From a virus: DNA of 28,273 nt. Shown here one piece after another: positions 1 to 7,014 of the stretch. The DNA lies in the IMG/VR virus record IMGVR_UViG_3300050821_010409, positions 94,160 to 122,432 of that record. One strand, 5' to 3'. A program made the position numbers and the translations under genes. Position 1 is the first letter of the stretch. The number at the start of each line of letters is the position of its first letter. Below the pieces are notes generated by a model. The model made no database searches and had not been told where the DNA came from. It saw nothing but the letters and a program-made list of their open reading frames with translations.

Positions 1-267
1 CAGGCCGCATTGCTCGCGGGTGGTTGCGGGTGAAGTGCTGGGTCGCGTCCCGGACGCACATGCCCCAAGAGCCGTACCTGCGATGGCTGGAGGAGGATTT
101 CTGTCCCGCTGTAGCAGAGCAATTGCGGGTACTTTCGCACGGTGCTGACCTCGACGGCGACGTGATGACGGCCGTGGCTGGTGATGGTGATGCCAGCTGA
201 CTTCTATCTGGCCCTGCGCGACGGCGAATTGCCACCGCTTTCGCCAGTGGCTGAAGGGCGTTGTCAT
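1..267 (-). pseudogene. Partial orphan gene at the left edge, with an apparent frameshift
   Basis: An ATG at 267 follows a good A/G-rich ribosome binding site that begins at the stop of the gene at 289-651. The first 22 or so codons have GC-rich third positions and read MTTPFSHWRKRWQFAVAQG. After about position 205 this frame becomes low-quality. The neighbouring frame, blocked upstream by a TAG at 204-206, becomes strongly protein-like (AGITITSHGRHHVAVEV and onward) and stays open to the window edge. One extra base near 196-205 would join the two. The phrase GITIT also occurs in the small protein at 939-1109. It could be a sequencing indel, a genuine broken gene or a programmed shift. The function is unknown. 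Confidence 0.5.
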
Positions 268-288
268 GGGTTTTCTCTTTTTCTCTTC

Positions 289-651
289 CTAGGGCGCGAG
301 CAGCAGGAGCAGGAGGACGGCGAGGAAGCAGGCCGCGATGATGACCACCAGGTGGGTGCCGTTCCAGCTGCTTGCCTCTGGGCGCGGTTCCGGTTCCCAC
401 TGGCGGATGCTGGTCGGCAGGTCGTGTATCAGCACCCAGAGGTGGTCTTCTGTCCGGGCGGCCAGCGCCTTAGCGGCCCGGTGCTCGTGCTCGGCCAGGC
501 TGAGGAAGCCTTCCGCGTGCGCGAGTGCCAGGAAGCTTGTCACGGCGTCCCGCTGGCGGTCGCCTACTCGCGCTGGCGCGTACCTGGCAACTGCCAGGAG
601 GTTCCTGCGGGCATATTCAAAGTGCGGCCTGCGCCGGCTGGCATAAGGCAT
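289..651 (-). CDS. Small tail-anchored membrane protein, unknown function
   Basis: The 120-residue product has a basic N-terminus, an alanine-rich, probably helical middle and one hydrophobic segment at about residues 99-118 ending two residues before the stop. That is the layout of a C-tail-anchored inner membrane protein with its body in the cytoplasm. The ATG follows a GAAAGAGAAAGAG binding site. The TAG stop abuts the binding site of the next gene, so the two are probably cotranscribed. No family is recognised. Confidence 0.75.
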   Translation of the reverse strand: MPYASRRRPHFEYARRNLLAVARYAPARVGDRQRDAVTSFLALAHAEGFLSLAEHEHRAAKALAARTEDHLWVLIHDLPTSIRQWEPEPRPEASSWNGTHLVVIIAACFLAVLLLLLLAP

Positions 652-681
652 GATTGCGCTCTCTTTCTCTTTCAGGTGCAG

Positions 682-915
682 TTACCTGACAGGCCCGGAC
701 AGGAACCACCAGCCGAGGAGCCCGAGGGGGATGATGGTCATGATCGTGAGGTACCACATGACGAAAGGCTTCCAGTTCTGCGGTTCCCTGGCCGGGTAGG
801 CGATGGCGAGGAACGCGCGAAGTTCTTGCAGTGCCCTTTCCCTGTCTTCGTCCGCCTGCGCGTTTTCTTCTGCGCGTGCTCCTGGGGTGGCATTTTCGTC
901 GTTTTCGCTCGTCAT
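682..915 (-). CDS. Small membrane protein with acidic N-terminus
   Basis: The 77-residue product has a highly charged, acidic first half (many Glu, Asp and Arg, likely helical) and one membrane segment at about residues 52-72, close to the C-terminus. It resembles its neighbour at 289-651 in layout but not in sequence. The ATG sits about 20 bases after the stop of the gene at 939-1109, with an AGAAAGAGAAGGGG binding site in between. It may be a membrane-anchored cytoplasmic peptide of the host-takeover type, but no function can be assigned. Confidence 0.75.
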   Translation of the reverse strand: MTSENDENATPGARAEENAQADEDRERALQELRAFLAIAYPAREPQNWKPFVMWYLTIMTIIPLGLLGWWFLSGPVR

Positions 916-938
916 GCTAATCTATTCCCCTTCTCTTT

Positions 939-1109
939 CTAGTCGTTCATCCCGGCGGCCTCGCGCAGCAGGCGTTGCCAGGCCGCGTTGTCAGTGATCG
1001 TGATGCCAGACGGCAGCGTCACGTTCGCGCCTGATGACCCTTGGGCCATCCGCAGGAAGCGCAGGTCATTGGCGCTCAGGTTCCAGGCGTGCAGCTCATT
1101 CAGGTTCAC
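939..1109 (-). CDS. Small protein (56 aa), unknown function
   Basis: A GTG start at 1109 is preceded by a GGAAAAAGAAAGAGGAAAAGGGAG-type site (a long A/G run), and the frame is open to TAG at 939-941. The product begins MNLNELHAWNLSANDLRFL and contains the phrase PSGITITDNAAWQRLL. It is soluble, without cysteines or membrane segments. The GITIT phrase is shared with the broken gene at the left edge, which hints at a common small domain. Codon third positions are GC-rich, as in the other genes here. Confidence 0.7.
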   Translation of the reverse strand: MNLNELHAWNLSANDLRFLRMAQGSSGANVTLPSGITITDNAAWQRLLREAAGMND

Positions 1110-1141
1110 GGGCCTTCTCCCTTTTCCTCTTTCTTTTTCCA

Positions 1142-1202
1142 GGCTGAGTGCCTGCGGCCACGGGCGGAAGGTAATTCCCGCGCGTGACCGCCAGTGCTCA
1201 GC
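1142..1202 (-). repeat. Type 1 intergenic hairpin, copy 1
   Basis: On the minus strand a CTGAG/CTCAG outer stem encloses the conserved CTGGCGGTC and GGCCGCAG arms and a variable inner stem rich in G and C. The TGA stop of the gene at 1198-1686 lies inside the 5' arm. An A/G-rich ribosome binding site for the gene at 939-1109 follows, with no U-tract. Confidence 0.85.
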
Positions 1203-1686
1203 GCCCCTTTTCCAGCTCCGCGAGCAGTGCCTGGATCAGAGTGGTCATCCGGTAGTCGTAGGCCGAGCCCGTGCCGTCATTGAGGTCGCAGTCCTCGTAG
1301 TAACGGTTAGCGACCTGTTCCCAGGCGGCCATGACCTGCTGGCGCGTCCAGGCTTCCGATAGCGGGGCTTGCGCGCCTGCGAGGGCTTCAGATAGCTGGG
1401 CTTGCGCGCCTGTGAGGGCTTCCTGGACGGAGTTGATGCCCGTTACCTGGAAGACGGAGGGCGTTTCCGGGGCATCATCCCGGATGACGGTGACGGTGTA
1501 GGCGTCAAGGCCACCGAGGAGGAAGCGCGCGGCAACCCGCATGAGCGGCGTCATGGATGCCCAGGACGGGAGCTTCCCGCCTGCCTGGATGGTGGCGATG
1601 ACCTGTTCTACCAGGGCGCGCTCGCGCGGGTCACCGATTTTCGCGGGCAGGGCTAGCGCCTCTGCCGGGTTCGGCTTCATCGCCAT
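1198..1686 (-). CDS. Orphan soluble protein with an 11-residue internal duplication
   Basis: The 162-residue, largely helical product has no membrane segment. Residues near 85-115 contain a tandem duplication in which ALTGAQAQLSE is followed by ALAGAQAPLSE. It is encoded by a 33-bp tandem repeat at 1351-1416, a recent slippage or duplication event. There are two candidate starts (ATG GCG ATG), and the first is closer to a usual spacing from GGAAGTGAGGA. The stop codon lies in the arm of a type 1 hairpin. The function is unknown. Confidence 0.75.
   Translation of the reverse strand: MAMKPNPAEALALPAKIGDPRERALVEQVIATIQAGGKLPSWASMTPLMRVAARFLLGGLDAYTVTVIRDDAPETPSVFQVTGINSVQEALTGAQAQLSEALAGAQAPLSEAWTRQQVMAAWEQVANRYYEDCDLNDGTGSAYDYRMTTLIQALLAELEKGR
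1351..1416. repeat. 33-bp tandem duplication inside a gene
   Basis: Two adjacent 33-bp units (1351-1383 and 1384-1416) differ at only a few positions and begin GGCTTC. The length keeps the reading frame and duplicates 11 residues of the protein at 1198-1686. Confidence 0.85.
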
Positions 1687-1689
1687 TCC

Positions 1690-1884
1690 TCACTTCCTTT
1701 CCGCGGCGTCCATGGCCGCGCGGACAGCCGGGAAAAGGCCCGGCGGGATGAAGACTTCCAGGTCCTGGTCACTGCCAGGGCAGCTGATGAGAACGGAATT
1801 GTCCTCGCGGCTGACCTCGACGTCCTCGGTGTTCCCGTCGTCATCGCCGAGCCAGATGGTGAGCCGCTTGCCGTAGCTGGTCAT
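1690..1884 (-). CDS. Small orphan protein (64 aa)
   Basis: The ATG at 1884 overlaps the stop of the gene at 1881-2129 in an ATGA, so translation is coupled. The product begins MTSYGKRLTIWLGDDDGNTE and alternates short charged strands (LTIWL, VEVS, SVLIS, LEVFI), which suggests a small beta-rich fold ending in a C-terminal helix. It has no cysteines or membrane segment. No family is recognised. Confidence 0.75.
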   Translation of the reverse strand: MTSYGKRLTIWLGDDDGNTEDVEVSREDNSVLISCPGSDQDLEVFIPPGLFPAVRAAMDAAERK

Positions 1885-2129
1885 GGCGCGAAGTGCCTCC
1901 TGTCCTCGTGCGGGCAGGCCACCAGCCGGAGGTCATCGGCGATGGCGAGCACGTTGATGCCGCGCGGGTAGTGCGGGAAGTGCACGCCCACGGCACCCGG
2001 GCGGCGCGGGCCTGCGTCCACGACGGTCCCGGCCTTCCCGGAGAACTTGCCGTTCGGGTGCCCCCGGCGGACGTAGCGGACGGTGTCGCCTTCATGGACT
2101 TCCCATTGGGCATCGGCGTAGATCCTCAT
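1881..2129 (-). CDS. KOW/SH3-like small protein
   Basis: The 82-residue product begins MRIYADAQWEVHEGDTVRYV. The pattern EGDTVRYVRRG, then KAGTVVDAGP, then VGVHFPHYPRGINVLAI resembles KOW/SH3-like beta barrels of small nucleic-acid or protein-binding proteins, seen in many phage orphans. The frame extends upstream to a GTG at 2198 that would overlap the stop of the previous gene, but those 23 residues are arginine/glycine-rich and unconvincing. The ATG at 2129, after GGGGAT, is preferred. The stop overlaps the next start (ATGA). The domain call is from pattern only. Confidence 0.7.
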   Translation of the reverse strand: MRIYADAQWEVHEGDTVRYVRRGHPNGKFSGKAGTVVDAGPRRPGAVGVHFPHYPRGINVLAIADDLRLVACPHEDRRHFAP

Positions 2130-2194
2130 GGCGCGATCCCCGTGTCCCAGGAATAGGTTTCCGGCCCGTCTGCGCCTGCCTGGTAGCGGGCGAC

Positions 2195-2542
2195 TCACGC
2201 GCCGTAGCCGTCTCCGGTCAGGGCCCGGACGGCCTGGTCAATGACCCAGGCCTTGTGGTGCGCGCCGTCATCCTGGCCGTATTCACTGATGAGGCCGAGG
2301 GCGAGCTGGACGCGCTCGGCATCCGTCTCGCCGAGGTGCCGGGCGTAGATGGCCCACGTGCGCACGCCCCCGGTTTGCGCAGGGTTCAGCAGCCAGCCGT
2401 CCTCGTGCGGGACGGGCTGCCAGGCCGGGCTGTCCGGGTGCCCGCTGACGTAGGCGGCCAGGGCGACGGACGGGTGCGAGCTGACGATGACGGCAGCCGC
2501 GTCCGGGTGCTCCCAGTGGTACAGGTCATAGGTGACCTTCAT
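2195..2542 (-). CDS. Orphan protein (115 aa)
   Basis: The ATG at 2542 overlaps the TGA of the upstream gene (ATGA). The product starts MKVTYDLYHWEHPDAAAVIV, continues with strands and helices typical of a small alpha/beta protein, and has many Trp and His. There is no signal peptide, membrane segment or cysteine. A longer frame upstream to 2584 runs inside the neighbouring gene and is not needed. It belongs to a coupled group with 2539-3099. The function is unknown. Confidence 0.75.
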   Translation of the reverse strand: MKVTYDLYHWEHPDAAAVIVSSHPSVALAAYVSGHPDSPAWQPVPHEDGWLLNPAQTGGVRTWAIYARHLGETDAERVQLALGLISEYGQDDGAHHKAWVIDQAVRALTGDGYGA

Positions 2543-3099
2543 GGCAGCCACCCCAGCACCCTGGTGGTGACCAGTTCGTTCCACCGCGGGCTGCCCTTGT
2601 CCGGCAGTCCTTCGCCCTCGTCCAGGTCACTGTCGTCCACTTCGACGTCGGTGTACTGGGCGGCGATGACCTCGTTCACGTCAGCACCCGGGTGGTCCAG
2701 CAGGTAGAGCGCGGCGTTGACGACCAGGTTGACGACGTCGTCTTGCGCGATGGTGTCCTCGTTCTCGTACTCGTGGTCGGGCAGCAGGTCAGCTCCGCCG
2801 TTCACGGCTGCGGAAACCTGGTCGCGGGTGTAGTGCCCGGGGCCACTGGGGCTGACGTCCACGACCGCGTAGCCGGCAGCGTCCAGCTGGAGGGTGATGA
2901 AGCCGGCCGCCTCCTGTACCGTCATTTCAGCCCGGTCGTCTTCCAGGAGCGCGTGCGCTATGACGTCTTCCGGGTTACGGGGCAGCGTGCTCTCATTCGC
3001 CTCCCGGGCGCGTTCCGCGAGCTCGTGAAGATAACCTTTCCATTGATCGCGCGTGCCGTCCGGGTGCGCGCGCTGCCATTGGGTGAATTCCATGGCCAT
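2539..3099 (-). CDS. Acidic orphan protein (186 aa)
   Basis: The product begins MAMEFTQWQRAHPDGTRDQW and is acidic, with an Asp/Glu-rich stretch at about residues 150-165. A GAGGAG binding site made by the last codons of the gene at 3106-3264 lies 8-10 bases upstream, so expression is coupled. The second ATG, two codons in, is an alternative start. Residues near 55-135 look helical with DDVVNLVVNAALYLLDH. No membrane segment is evident. No known family is recognised. Confidence 0.75.
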   Translation of the reverse strand: MAMEFTQWQRAHPDGTRDQWKGYLHELAERAREANESTLPRNPEDVIAHALLEDDRAEMTVQEAAGFITLQLDAAGYAVVDVSPSGPGHYTRDQVSAAVNGGADLLPDHEYENEDTIAQDDVVNLVVNAALYLLDHPGADVNEVIAAQYTDVEVDDSDLDEGEGLPDKGSPRWNELVTTRVLGWLP

Positions 3100-3105
3100 T
3101 GCCTT

Positions 3106-3264
3106 TTACTCCTCTTCTGCCGTGAAGTCCGACCAGGCCTTGTCCCAGCCGGCCAGGTCTGTGTTCTCGACGGCCCGGATGGCGTCTTCTGCGTCCTGGT
3201 CATCGCGCACGGTGACCCTTTCGCTGTACTCGCAGTTGACCCGGACGATGAATTCCCTGCTCAC
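3106..3264 (-). CDS. Small protein (52 aa), GTG start
   Basis: A GTG at 3264 after GTGAAAGGAAAAGAACC opens a frame reading MSREFIVRVNCEYSERVTVR and then an acidic helix ending FTAEEE. The Glu codons at its end serve as the GAGGAG ribosome binding site of the next gene. The first half looks like two beta strands and the rest helical, a small alpha/beta fold seen in many phage orphans. One cysteine only. The function is unknown. Confidence 0.7.
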   Translation of the reverse strand: MSREFIVRVNCEYSERVTVRDDQDAEDAIRAVENTDLAGWDKAWSDFTAEEE

Positions 3265-3301
3265 GGTTCTTTTCCTTTCACGTGTTGCCGGAATGCGGCC
3301 C

Positions 3302-3577
3302 TTATGCTGTTGCGATCACGATGAGGACCGCGAGCACGGCCAGGATGACGAGCGCCATGATGAGGACGCCCTTAGGGGGCTGCTGCGCTGCAGGCTGGCC
3401 GTTTCCGGAGCGCTGCTGAAGCTGCCGGGTCCGCGCGTTGTAGCTGGCGTGGCTGGCTGCCTCGGCGGCGGTGACGATGCCGCTCAGGCCACCGGTGACA
3501 GCGAAGGCAGCGGCGTGCGCGGCCTTATGGCGGATCTTCTTGTCCTTGCGGGTGATGACGACGGGTGGCGTGCTCAT
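3302..3577 (-). CDS. Basic membrane-anchored small protein
   Basis: The 91-residue product has a lysine-rich start (RKDKKIRHKAAHAAAF), a short Gly/Ala-rich amphipathic stretch near residues 23-45, a Gln-rich linker and a strong C-terminal membrane segment at about 72-90. It is probably another C-tail-anchored protein, like those at 289-651 and 682-915. A type 1 hairpin separates it from the gene upstream. Confidence 0.75.
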   Translation of the reverse strand: MSTPPVVITRKDKKIRHKAAHAAAFAVTGGLSGIVTAAEAASHASYNARTRQLQQRSGNGQPAAQQPPKGVLIMALVILAVLAVLIVIATA

Positions 3578-3608
3578 GGGGTGCTTGCTCTTTCCTTTTT
3601 TCGTTCAG

Positions 3609-3664
3609 GCTGAGTGCCTGCGGCCACGAACGGGAATGCCCGCTCGTGACCGCCAGTGCTCAGC
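3609..3664 (-). repeat. Type 1 intergenic hairpin, copy 2
   Basis: It has GCTGAG/CTCAGC outer arms, the conserved CTGGCGGTC and GGCCGCAG arms, and an inner stem CACGAGCGGG/CCCGTTCGTG. The element is followed on the minus strand by the A/G-rich binding site of the gene at 3302-3577. Confidence 0.85.
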
Positions 3665-3676
3665 AGGGCGCACTGG

Positions 3677-3889
3677 CTAGTCCTCTTTTTCAGGCAGCGG
3701 TGATACCGCGTCCAGGCCGTGCAGGCCGATGTCCTCCAGCTGCCACGACCCTGATGGACCCAGGTTCTCGTCAATGCAGTCCCGCAGCACGGTGATGACC
3801 TCCGTGCCCTTTGTCCCGGCAGGGACGGACACCATGCCGCAGAACTCCACGAGCAGCCGGCTTCTGGTGGCCAGGGGCTTGCCGTTCAT
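3677..3889 (-). CDS. Small orphan protein (70 aa), last gene of the coupled ATPase block
   Basis: The ATG at 3889 overlaps the stop of the membrane protein gene upstream (ATGA). The product begins MNGKPLATRSRLLVEFCGMV, with a beta-strand pattern (RLLVEFCGMVSVP, TEVITVLRDCI) and a charged C-terminus ending PLPEKED. There are two cysteines but no zinc motif. It closes the run of genes with stop/start contacts that starts at 6977. The function is unknown. Confidence 0.7.
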   Translation of the reverse strand: MNGKPLATRSRLLVEFCGMVSVPAGTKGTEVITVLRDCIDENLGPSGSWQLEDIGLHGLDAVSPLPEKED

Positions 3890-4608
3890 GAGGCCCTCCC
3901 CTTCATCATGAGCCGGATGGCGAGTGCGGTCAGGATCAGCCCGGGGAACAAGGTGAGCACGGTGAAGACAGTGATGGGTGCCGTGAAGAGGAGATGAGCG
4001 GACAGCCCGGTGAGCAGCACCCCTGCCGGGAGCAGGTTGCCGCCGACGGCGCGTGGTCCCGCATCGCGCCGCGGGGCGGCCGGAGGGCGTGGCTGCACGT
4101 CCTTGCGCAGGGGTGGTGAGCTCAGGGTGACGTAGCTGGCCAGCTCGTCCAGGTCAGCAGCCGCGCCGGTTTCCGTGAACTGGACGCGGGCAGCTAGCCA
4201 TTCCTTGTGCCATTTGGGTGACTGCGCGCCGAGCTTCGTGGCGAAGGCGCTGTCGTCATCGGGCACGGCTGCGATCAGGGCGCGCTCCCGGACGCGCAAG
4301 GCACGCTGGTGATCGTCATGGTCTGGCTTGCGGGCAGCTGCTTCCCGGGCCCGCGCGTGCTCTTCTAGAGCCTGCGCCCTCTCCCGGGCGAGCGCGCGCC
4401 CCTTCTCCTTGTTCGCCAGCTTCACGCAGGCCGCGCAGCCGCAGGGCGAGCCGTGATGCGCTGGCGCGCTGGCGGCCACTTCCCGTGCGCGGGCCCTTTC
4501 CTTGTTTACCTTCTCCTTGCTCGCCAGCATGACGCAGGCTGCGCAGCCGCTGCTGTACAGGTGCTGGGGGTCATACGGGCTGTGCTCGTGGTAGAACAGG
4601 AATTCCAT
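3886..4608 (-). CDS. Membrane protein with duplicated CxxC-helix modules
   Basis: The 240-residue product has two copies of a module: GCAACVMLASKEK at about residues 21-33 and GCAACVKLANKEK at 57-69. Each is followed by a long Arg/Ala/Glu helix likely to form a coiled coil. The paired CAAC motifs could bind one metal ion together or form disulfides. A Pro/Arg-rich linker precedes two membrane segments at about 191-235. A GGAGGAACGGCC site precedes the ATG. A longer frame to 4719 reads backwards through another gene and is rejected. A membrane-tethered metal- or redox-sensing role is only a guess. Confidence 0.75.
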   Translation of the reverse strand: MEFLFYHEHSPYDPQHLYSSGCAACVMLASKEKVNKERARAREVAASAPAHHGSPCGCAACVKLANKEKGRALARERAQALEEHARAREAAARKPDHDDHQRALRVRERALIAAVPDDDSAFATKLGAQSPKWHKEWLAARVQFTETGAAADLDELASYVTLSSPPLRKDVQPRPPAAPRRDAGPRAVGGNLLPAGVLLTGLSAHLLFTAPITVFTVLTLFPGLILTALAIRLMMKGRAS

Positions 4609-4627
4609 GGCCGTTCCTCCTTTCTCT

Positions 4628-4810
4628 TCATTCACCGTGCGGATGGTGCAAGATGGCCACGATCGCCAGCGCCTGCCAGCGGTGCAGCCCGGTGATCGCT
4701 GGCACCAGCCCGCGGTCACCGGTCAGCTCGCTGACGGCGTAGGAGCCGTCTCCGGTGGCGTTGCCATGCACGCGCCATTCACGCGCGCCTGGTGCCGGGT
4801 CCCTGGTCAC
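4628..4810 (-). CDS. Small orphan protein (60 aa)
   Basis: The GTG at 4810 overlaps the TGA of the upstream gene in a GTGA, which fixes the start. The frame itself extends further upstream but there runs inside the gene at 4807-5022. The product includes GDGSYAVSELTGDRGLVPAI and then a helical stretch WQALAIVAILHHPH. It has no cysteines. The function is unknown. Confidence 0.6.
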   Translation of the reverse strand: MTRDPAPGAREWRVHGNATGDGSYAVSELTGDRGLVPAITGLHRWQALAIVAILHHPHGE

Positions 4811-5022
4811 GATGGCTCCCGGTCCGGGTCGCAGGCTTGGCTCAGCAGGGTCAGCGCCAGGTCTGGCCGGGTTGCCAGCAGCAGGGACAGCGCCGTGCGG
4901 AGCTGGTGCTCGCTGGCGGTGTCCAGCAGTAGCTGCGCGCGGTCCTTCGCGTGCCGGAAGGACGTCCCTTTTTCCGGTGACTTCTGGCCTTTCGGCCACG
5001 CGTGCGGGGGCAGTGCGCTCAT
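4807..5022 (-). CDS. Small helical orphan protein (71 aa)
   Basis: The ATG at 5022 overlaps the stop of the gene at 5019-5180 (ATGA). The product begins MSALPPHAWPKGQKSPEKGT and is then mostly helical and leucine-rich (AQLLLDTASEHQLRTALSLL). It could be a small DNA- or protein-binding helical bundle. It sits three genes downstream of the ATPase block core and is translationally coupled on both sides. No family is recognised. Confidence 0.65.
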   Translation of the reverse strand: MSALPPHAWPKGQKSPEKGTSFRHAKDRAQLLLDTASEHQLRTALSLLLATRPDLALTLLSQACDPDREPS

Positions 5023-5180
5023 GACGGTTCCTTTCTCCCGTGACCGGTGATCCGGTAACAGTGGCAGCACAGCGCAGGGAGCTGGCCGCCGTCGTACTTG
5101 CGGATGCGCGCGCTGGGCCGGCAGTGCCACTGCAGGCGGCACGTGGTGGCCGCGCGCAGGCGGTGCCACAGTTCCGTCAT
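5019..5180 (-). CDS. Small Cys/His-rich protein, possible zinc ribbon (53 aa)
   Basis: The ATG at 5180 overlaps the TGA of the ATPase gene (ATGA). The product is basic and carries Cys and His in the order CRLQWHC then LCCHCY, roughly 20 residues apart, a spacing usual for small zinc ribbons. Directly downstream of a P-loop ATPase, a nucleic-acid-binding accessory is plausible but not shown. This gene is missed by length filters of 60 residues. Confidence 0.65.
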   Translation of the reverse strand: MTELWHRLRAATTCRLQWHCRPSARIRKYDGGQLPALCCHCYRITGHGRKEPS

Positions 5181-6334
5181 GACGGTTCTTTCCTTTCAGT
5201 CTCTCCCAGTATTACAGCAAGCTCCGCCTTGATGGCGCGTGCCTGCGGGGAATCCCAGCATGCGGTGGCCTCCAGGAACTGGCGGGCGGCACTGGCTGCT
5301 CCCGGGTCCGTGATCCGGCTCACGAGCATCAGCTTCTCCGCGAACGGCGCGGCTCCTGCTGGCGGCGCAGGCTGCGCGCGGATGATGTCGCCGGCGATGA
5401 CGAACAACGACCGGGGTGATGACGCGGCTTCTTCCTCCTTTTCTTTTTCCGGCACGGGCACGGGCGTGATGCCTGGCTCGCGCAGCCGCAACCGCGCCGA
5501 CCTGCTGCCGGGCAGCACGGCGTCCTGGGTCAGGAGCACGGCGTGCACGCCCGCTCCGGTTCCGGTGATCGAGAACCTGACGGGTGCCGCTGCCGCACGG
5601 TTGGTTTTCCAGGACGTCATCCGCCGTTCGCTCTCGCTGGCGGCCCCGAGCACGTACACGATGCGCAGGGCATCGGTCAGTGACTTGTTGCCGGCGATCT
5701 CGCCAGATTTCACAGTGTGGTGACTGATGATCATCGCCACCCCGGTCTCCCGGGTTACCGCCTGCAGTCCGTCAATGACGGTCCTGGCGGCGCGCGCGGA
5801 GCTGAGCGTGCTGCTGCACATCGCCAGCAGCGGGTCCAGGATCACCAGTCCCGCGGGCGGCCCGGCAGCATTCACCTCCGTGATGGCCCGCTTCAGCTCC
5901 GGGATGTTGTCCGGCAGCAGGAACGATGAGCCGTCCGGCAGCAGGGTCAGGTCGTGCACCAGGGACAGGTCCGCGCCCGCGGCCGCCAGCCGGAAGGCCA
6001 GGTCTTCATTAGCGTCATCCTCTGGCGCGATAATGATCACCGACTGCGGCTCGCGGCCAGCGGCCTCACCCGGGAACGGCTGCCCGCGGGTGGTGATCCC
6101 GGTGATCGCTGCCAGCAGCAGGCCCTTGCCTGTTCCTCCTGGCGCCGCGATCATCACCGGCGTGCGGTAGGGGATGACTCCCGGCCACAGGTAGCGAGCC
6201 GGGAGCGCGGGGATCTCGCTGAACGGGACGGCGAGCTGCCCGTCATCCCAGTGGGGGCTGGCTGCCTCCGGTGCCGTGGCATCGCCGCTGATCACGGTGA
6301 ACGGCGGGAAGCCCGGCACGTCCGGGATGCTCAT
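5177..6334 (-). CDS. RepA/RecA-like P-loop ATPase (AAA_25 type), probable DNA helicase or recombinase
   Basis: The 385-residue product has a Walker A motif PGGTGKG at residues 65-71, an acidic EDDANED strand end at about 105-111, a Walker B strand LVILDPLL at 163-170, and ISHHTVKSG at 203-211, followed by a KTNR motif near 243. This order matches the hexameric RepA/RecA-like ATPases of plasmids and phages, which act in DNA replication, repair or recombination in the cytoplasm. The ATG at 6334 overlaps the stop of the gene upstream (ATGA). The 75 residues further upstream in the frame lie within that gene and are not coding. It is the only replication-type gene in the window. The C-terminal part (about 265-385) has no recognised domain. 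Confidence 0.85.
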   Translation of the reverse strand: MSIPDVPGFPPFTVISGDATAPEAASPHWDDGQLAVPFSEIPALPARYLWPGVIPYRTPVMIAAPGGTGKGLLLAAITGITTRGQPFPGEAAGREPQSVIIIAPEDDANEDLAFRLAAAGADLSLVHDLTLLPDGSSFLLPDNIPELKRAITEVNAAGPPAGLVILDPLLAMCSSTLSSARAARTVIDGLQAVTRETGVAMIISHHTVKSGEIAGNKSLTDALRIVYVLGAASESERRMTSWKTNRAAAAPVRFSITGTGAGVHAVLLTQDAVLPGSRSARLRLREPGITPVPVPEKEKEEEAASSPRSLFVIAGDIIRAQPAPPAGAAPFAEKLMLVSRITDPGAASAARQFLEATACWDSPQARAIKAELAVILGETERKEPS

Positions 6335-6600
6335 GACGGCCGTGCTTCCTGCTGCGCCTCCTGCAGGGCCAGGGCCAGCTCGGCCTTGACGGCCCGCGCT
6401 CTTCGTCCCTTCTTGTGCTGCCCCTTCCAGCCCGCGGCGTAGCGCAGGAAAGCCGTGACGGCAGCCCTGCTGGCCGGGTCCGCTGGCCAGTCCGCGCAGG
6501 TCGTGGCCAGCATGCGGTCCACGAACGGCACCGCGCGCGGGTCCGGGTAGGGCCACCACTGGATGATCTCGCTGGCGATCACGCGAAGCGGGCGCGTCAT
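6331..6600 (-). CDS. Small basic orphan protein (89 aa) coupled to the ATPase
   Basis: Its start overlaps the upstream stop and its stop overlaps the ATPase start (both ATGA), so it is made in step with the ATPase. The product begins MTRPLRVIASEIIQWWPYPD, has a helical middle and an Arg/Lys-rich segment (KGQHKKGRRARAVKAELA). The tail contains a RARAVKAELALAL stretch that recurs as ARAIKAELAVIL at the end of the ATPase, so the two share a small C-terminal helix motif. It is perhaps an ATPase partner or loader, by position only. Confidence 0.75.
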   Translation of the reverse strand: MTRPLRVIASEIIQWWPYPDPRAVPFVDRMLATTCADWPADPASRAAVTAFLRYAAGWKGQHKKGRRARAVKAELALALQEAQQEARPS

Positions 6601-6977
6601 CGCCCGGCTGCCCTTTCCTCCATCCGGGTCAGCAGCGTGGCCAGGAAGTCCGGGCTGATGTCCCAGGTGCGGGTCATGCGGTGCAGCTCCGGGTCACCGA
6701 ACAGCTGGCCGGACATGACGTACGCCACGATCGTCATGCCTGCCTCGCCAGCCTCGTCAATGACCTTGTCGGCCAGTTCCCGGTCCCGGATCACGGCATC
6801 GATGTCCTGCTTCCGGTCACGCTCGGCGCGCAGGACCTTGATGATGTACTCCGGCGTGGAGATGCCCTCGTGCCTGGCGTACATGAAAGCCGACATCAGC
6901 TCTATGCTCGTGCCAGCGTTCCGTGCCCGGTCAGCGGCCTCCAGGTCCTCGTACGTGAACTTCTCATCGTCATGCAT
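6597..6977 (-). CDS. Acidic orphan protein (126 aa), first gene of the ATPase block
   Basis: The product starts MHDDEKFTYEDLEAADRARN and is helical and charged throughout, without cysteines or membrane segments. An AAAAGGAAGACC-type site precedes the ATG, and a type 1 hairpin lies just upstream. It opens the run of genes 6977 to 3677 in which seven consecutive stop/start junctions overlap or nearly touch. The function is unknown. Confidence 0.75.
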   Translation of the reverse strand: MHDDEKFTYEDLEAADRARNAGTSIELMSAFMYARHEGISTPEYIIKVLRAERDRKQDIDAVIRDRELADKVIDEAGEAGMTIVAYVMSGQLFGDPELHRMTRTWDISPDFLATLLTRMEERAAGR

Positions 6978-7014
6978 GGCGGTCTTCCTTTTCGTGGTGC
7001 CGTGTCATTCCAGG

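Noticed and set aside
60-200. Plus-strand ORF starting MPQEPYLRWLEED
   Set aside because: It has reasonable composition, but no binding site, and the minus strand has a start with a good site and a protein-like frame over the same stretch. It would be the only plus-strand gene.
181-942. Long plus-strand frame of 253 codons
   Set aside because: It runs antisense to three minus-strand genes with good starts, has no ribosome binding site, and its Pro/Gly/Arg-rich composition is that of a high-GC shadow frame.
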